Of a stretch of DNA of 12,627 bases, positions 10,979 to 12,627 are shown piece by piece. The notes beneath the pieces are model-generated. The model was not told where the DNA came from, did no database searches, and worked only from the letters and a program-made list of their open reading frames with translations. The DNA is taken from contig CAAFXN010000110.1 of the NCBI GenBank assembly GCA_900766775.1, positions 1 to 12,627 on the forward strand, written 5' to 3'. Origin of the DNA: Bacteroidales bacterium (GTDB lineage Bacteria; Bacteroidota; Bacteroidia; Bacteroidales; Paludibacteraceae). The position numbers and the translations under genes are program-made. Each line of letters begins with the position of its first letter. The stretch's first letter is position 1.

Positions 10979-12627
10979 ATGTCTGTATTCTATCTCTTAA
11001 TGATTGTCTTCCTCTTCTCGCTGGCGATTGTGGACCTGTGGGTGGGGGTATCCAACGACGCGGTCAACTTCCTCAACTCCGCCGTGGGCAGCCGCGTAAC
11101 CACGCTTCGGCGTATCATCCTCGTGGCGGCTATTGGTGTCTTTGTCGGCGCTGCCGTCAGCAACGGCATGATGGACATCGCCCGCCACGGCATCTTCCGC
11201 CCCGAGCAGTTCTCCTTTGAGGAAATCATGTGTATCTTCATGGCGGTCATGCTCACCGATGTCATCCTGCTCGATGTGTTCAACTCGCTGGGAATGCCCA
11301 CCAGCACCACCGTCTCGCTCGTCTTCGAGTTGCTCGGCGGCACGTTCTGCCTCGCGTGTATCAAGGTCTCTAACGACCCCGCGCTGGCGTTCTCCGACCT
11401 GCTCAACACCGAGAAAGCCTTGCAGGTCATCCTCGGCATCTTCCTCTCCGTGGGTATCGCCTTCGTCGTCGGCACCGTCGTCCAATGGCTCACCCGACTC
11501 CTTTTCACCTTCCACTACACCCCGCGCCTGAAATGGTTCATCGGGCTCTTCGGCGGACTCAGCATCACCGCCATCCTCTATTTCGTGCTCGTCAAGACCA
11601 TGGCGAAGAGCCCCTACATGCCCGCCGAAGCCAACCAATGGATAGCCGACAACACCACGCTCCTCATGCTCGCTATCTTCGCCGGCTGCACGCTGCTCAT
11701 GCAGTTGCTCTATTGGTTGAGAGTCAATGTGTTCAAAATCATCATCCTCTTCGGCACGTTCGCCCTGGCGTTGGCGTTCGCGAGCAACGACCTTGTCAAC
11801 TTCGTGGGTGTCCCCTTGGCTGCCCTCTCGTCCTACCAGGCCTTCGTGGCGAACGGCGAAGGCGCTTCGGAGCACATGATGGCTGCCCTCAACGCCCCCG
11901 CGAGCACCTCCCCGCTCTTCCTCATCGGTGCGGGCGCCATCATGGTGACGGCGCTCCTATGCTCGAAGAAGGCGCAGAATGTGGTGCAGACCTCCGTCAA
12001 CCTCTCGCGGCAGGCGGAAGGCGAGGAGATGTTCGGCGGCAGCCGCGTGGCGAAGAGCCTCGTCCGTGGTGCCAACCGTATCAACGCCGCCATGCAGGTC
12101 GTCCTGCCGCTGAAGGTGCGCCGATGGATAGACAGCCGCTTCAACAAAGACGAAGCCATCATGGCAGACGGCGCGGCGTTCGACCTCATCCGTGCCTCGG
12201 TCAACCTCGTCCTCGCCGGGCTGCTCATCATCATGGGCACTTCGCTCAAACTGCCTCTCTCCACCACCTATGTTACTTTCATCGTCGCCATGGGTACCTC
12301 CCTCGCCGACCGTGCGTGGACGCGCGAATCTGCCGTCTATCGTATCACGGGCGTGCTCTCCGTCATCGGCGGCTGGTTCCTCACCGCCGCGGTCGCCTTC
12401 CTCGCTGCCATGCTCGTCTGCCTGCTATGCCACATCGGAGGTATCGCCCTCATGCTCGTGCTCATCCTCGTGGTCTCCACCGTCCTCATCGTTACCAATG
12501 TCAAAGCCCGCCGCAAGGCGAAAGCCGAGGCAATGCAGGACAAGTCCATGCCGCTCGACAACCTCGACAAACTCGCGCCTGCCGAGGTTTGGGACACCCT
12601 CTTGGCGCACCATACCAAGGCGTCCAC
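10979..12627 (+). CDS. pit: PiT-family inorganic phosphate transporter (3' end beyond window)
   Basis: Inner-membrane phosphate permease, cation-coupled in characterised relatives; 549 codons visible, frame open at the window edge. The two PiT half-signatures are GVSNDAVNFLNSAVGS (23-38) and FASNDLVNFVGVPLA (267-281); GMPTSTTVS (105-113) and LPLSTTYVTF (425-434) are the paired substrate-path motifs. Many hydrophobic helices lie at 3-20, 45-60, 83-102, 150-170, 187-205, 227-245, 252-270, 314-327, 404-420 and 455-507. After residue 510 the chain turns hydrophilic (RRKAKAEAMQDKSMPLDNLD); in Bacteroidota relatives this is where a PhoU-like regulatory region starts, which I infer lies past 12627. 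The start ATG has an A/T-rich leader with no clear Shine-Dalgarno. Divergent from the ydfG-like gene. Confidence 0.95.
   Translation, partial: MSVFYLLMIVFLFSLAIVDLWVGVSNDAVNFLNSAVGSRVTTLRRIILVAAIGVFVGAAVSNGMMDIARHGIFRPEQFSFEEIMCIFMAVMLTDVILLDVFNSLGMPTSTTVSLVFELLGGTFCLACIKVSNDPALAFSDLLNTEKALQVILGIFLSVGIAFVVGTVVQWLTRLLFTFHYTPRLKWFIGLFGGLSITAILYFVLVKTMAKSPYMPAEANQWIADNTTLLMLAIFAGCTLLMQLLYWLRVNVFKIIILFGTFALALAFASNDLVNFVGVPLAALSSYQAFVANGEGASEHMMAALNAPASTSPLFLIGAGAIMVTALLCSKKAQNVVQTSVNLSRQAEGEEMFGGSRVAKSLVRGANRINAAMQVVLPLKVRRWIDSRFNKDEAIMADGAAFDLIRASVNLVLAGLLIIMGTSLKLPLSTTYVTFIVAMGTSLADRAWTRESAVYRITGVLSVIGGWFLTAAVAFLAAMLVCLLCHIGGIALMLVLILVVSTVLIVTNVKARRKAKAEAMQDKSMPLDNLDKLAPAEVWDTLLAHHTKAS

Noticed and set aside
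10997..11875. A 292-codon open frame antisense to the PiT transporter
   Set aside because: Acidic, E/D/H-rich low-complexity protein with no recognisable motif; the plus strand encodes both PiT signatures across the same bases.

Overview
This looks like chromosomal DNA of a member of the Bacteroidales (phylum Bacteroidota). The clearest sign is the promoters. Several gene starts are preceded by the Bacteroidota type, TTTG (or a near match) about 18-20 nt upstream of TAnnTTTG, and ribosome binding sites look weak or absent. The gene order mutY <-> HU - tiny basic protein - RNase G, a HU lacking the usual proline, and a long PiT transporter of the SNDAVNF type fit the same group. Genus cannot be told from sequence reading alone. 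No tRNA, rRNA, transposase, phage gene or CRISPR array was seen.

Layout. (1) 15-2258, minus strand: ftsY (SRP receptor) and mutY (A/G mismatch adenine glycosylase), each with its own promoter; the ftsY leader carries two strong hairpins. (2) 2404-5072, plus strand: HU, a 29-residue basic ribosome-type protein and an RNase E/G-family nuclease with an unusual low-complexity tail. HU and mutY fire divergently from back-to-back promoters. A large hairpin precedes RNase G and a strong intrinsic terminator follows it. (3) 5173-6885, plus strand: an acyl-CoA synthetase with its own promoter. (4) 6886-7181: convergent intergenic space filled with small repeats. (5) 7182-10634, minus strand: a probable four-gene run, ydfG-like dehydrogenase -> small EamA transporter -> AmgK-like sugar kinase fused to a RapZ C-terminal domain -> MurU-like nucleotidyltransferase. 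(6) 10979-12627, plus strand: a PiT phosphate transporter that runs off the window.

The most interesting part is the kinase-RapZ / nucleotidyltransferase pair. The kinase and transferase resemble AmgK and MurU, which in Pseudomonas turn recycled MurNAc into UDP-MurNAc. The C-terminal domain resembles the part of enterobacterial RapZ that senses glucosamine-6-phosphate. Together they suggest a cell-wall sugar salvage module with a built-in amino-sugar sensor. The transferase gene also carries a run of ten G inside a substrate-binding motif, a possible slippage site.

The intergenic spaces hold several repeat families: three arrays of an 11-bp unit, three copies of a CCCTCCC...GGGAGGG palindrome, a duplicated 29-bp hairpin, a shared GAAAAATCTTTGATTTTT hairpin and heptamer (nnTAATT) arrays. 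Some end exactly at, or supply, stop codons.
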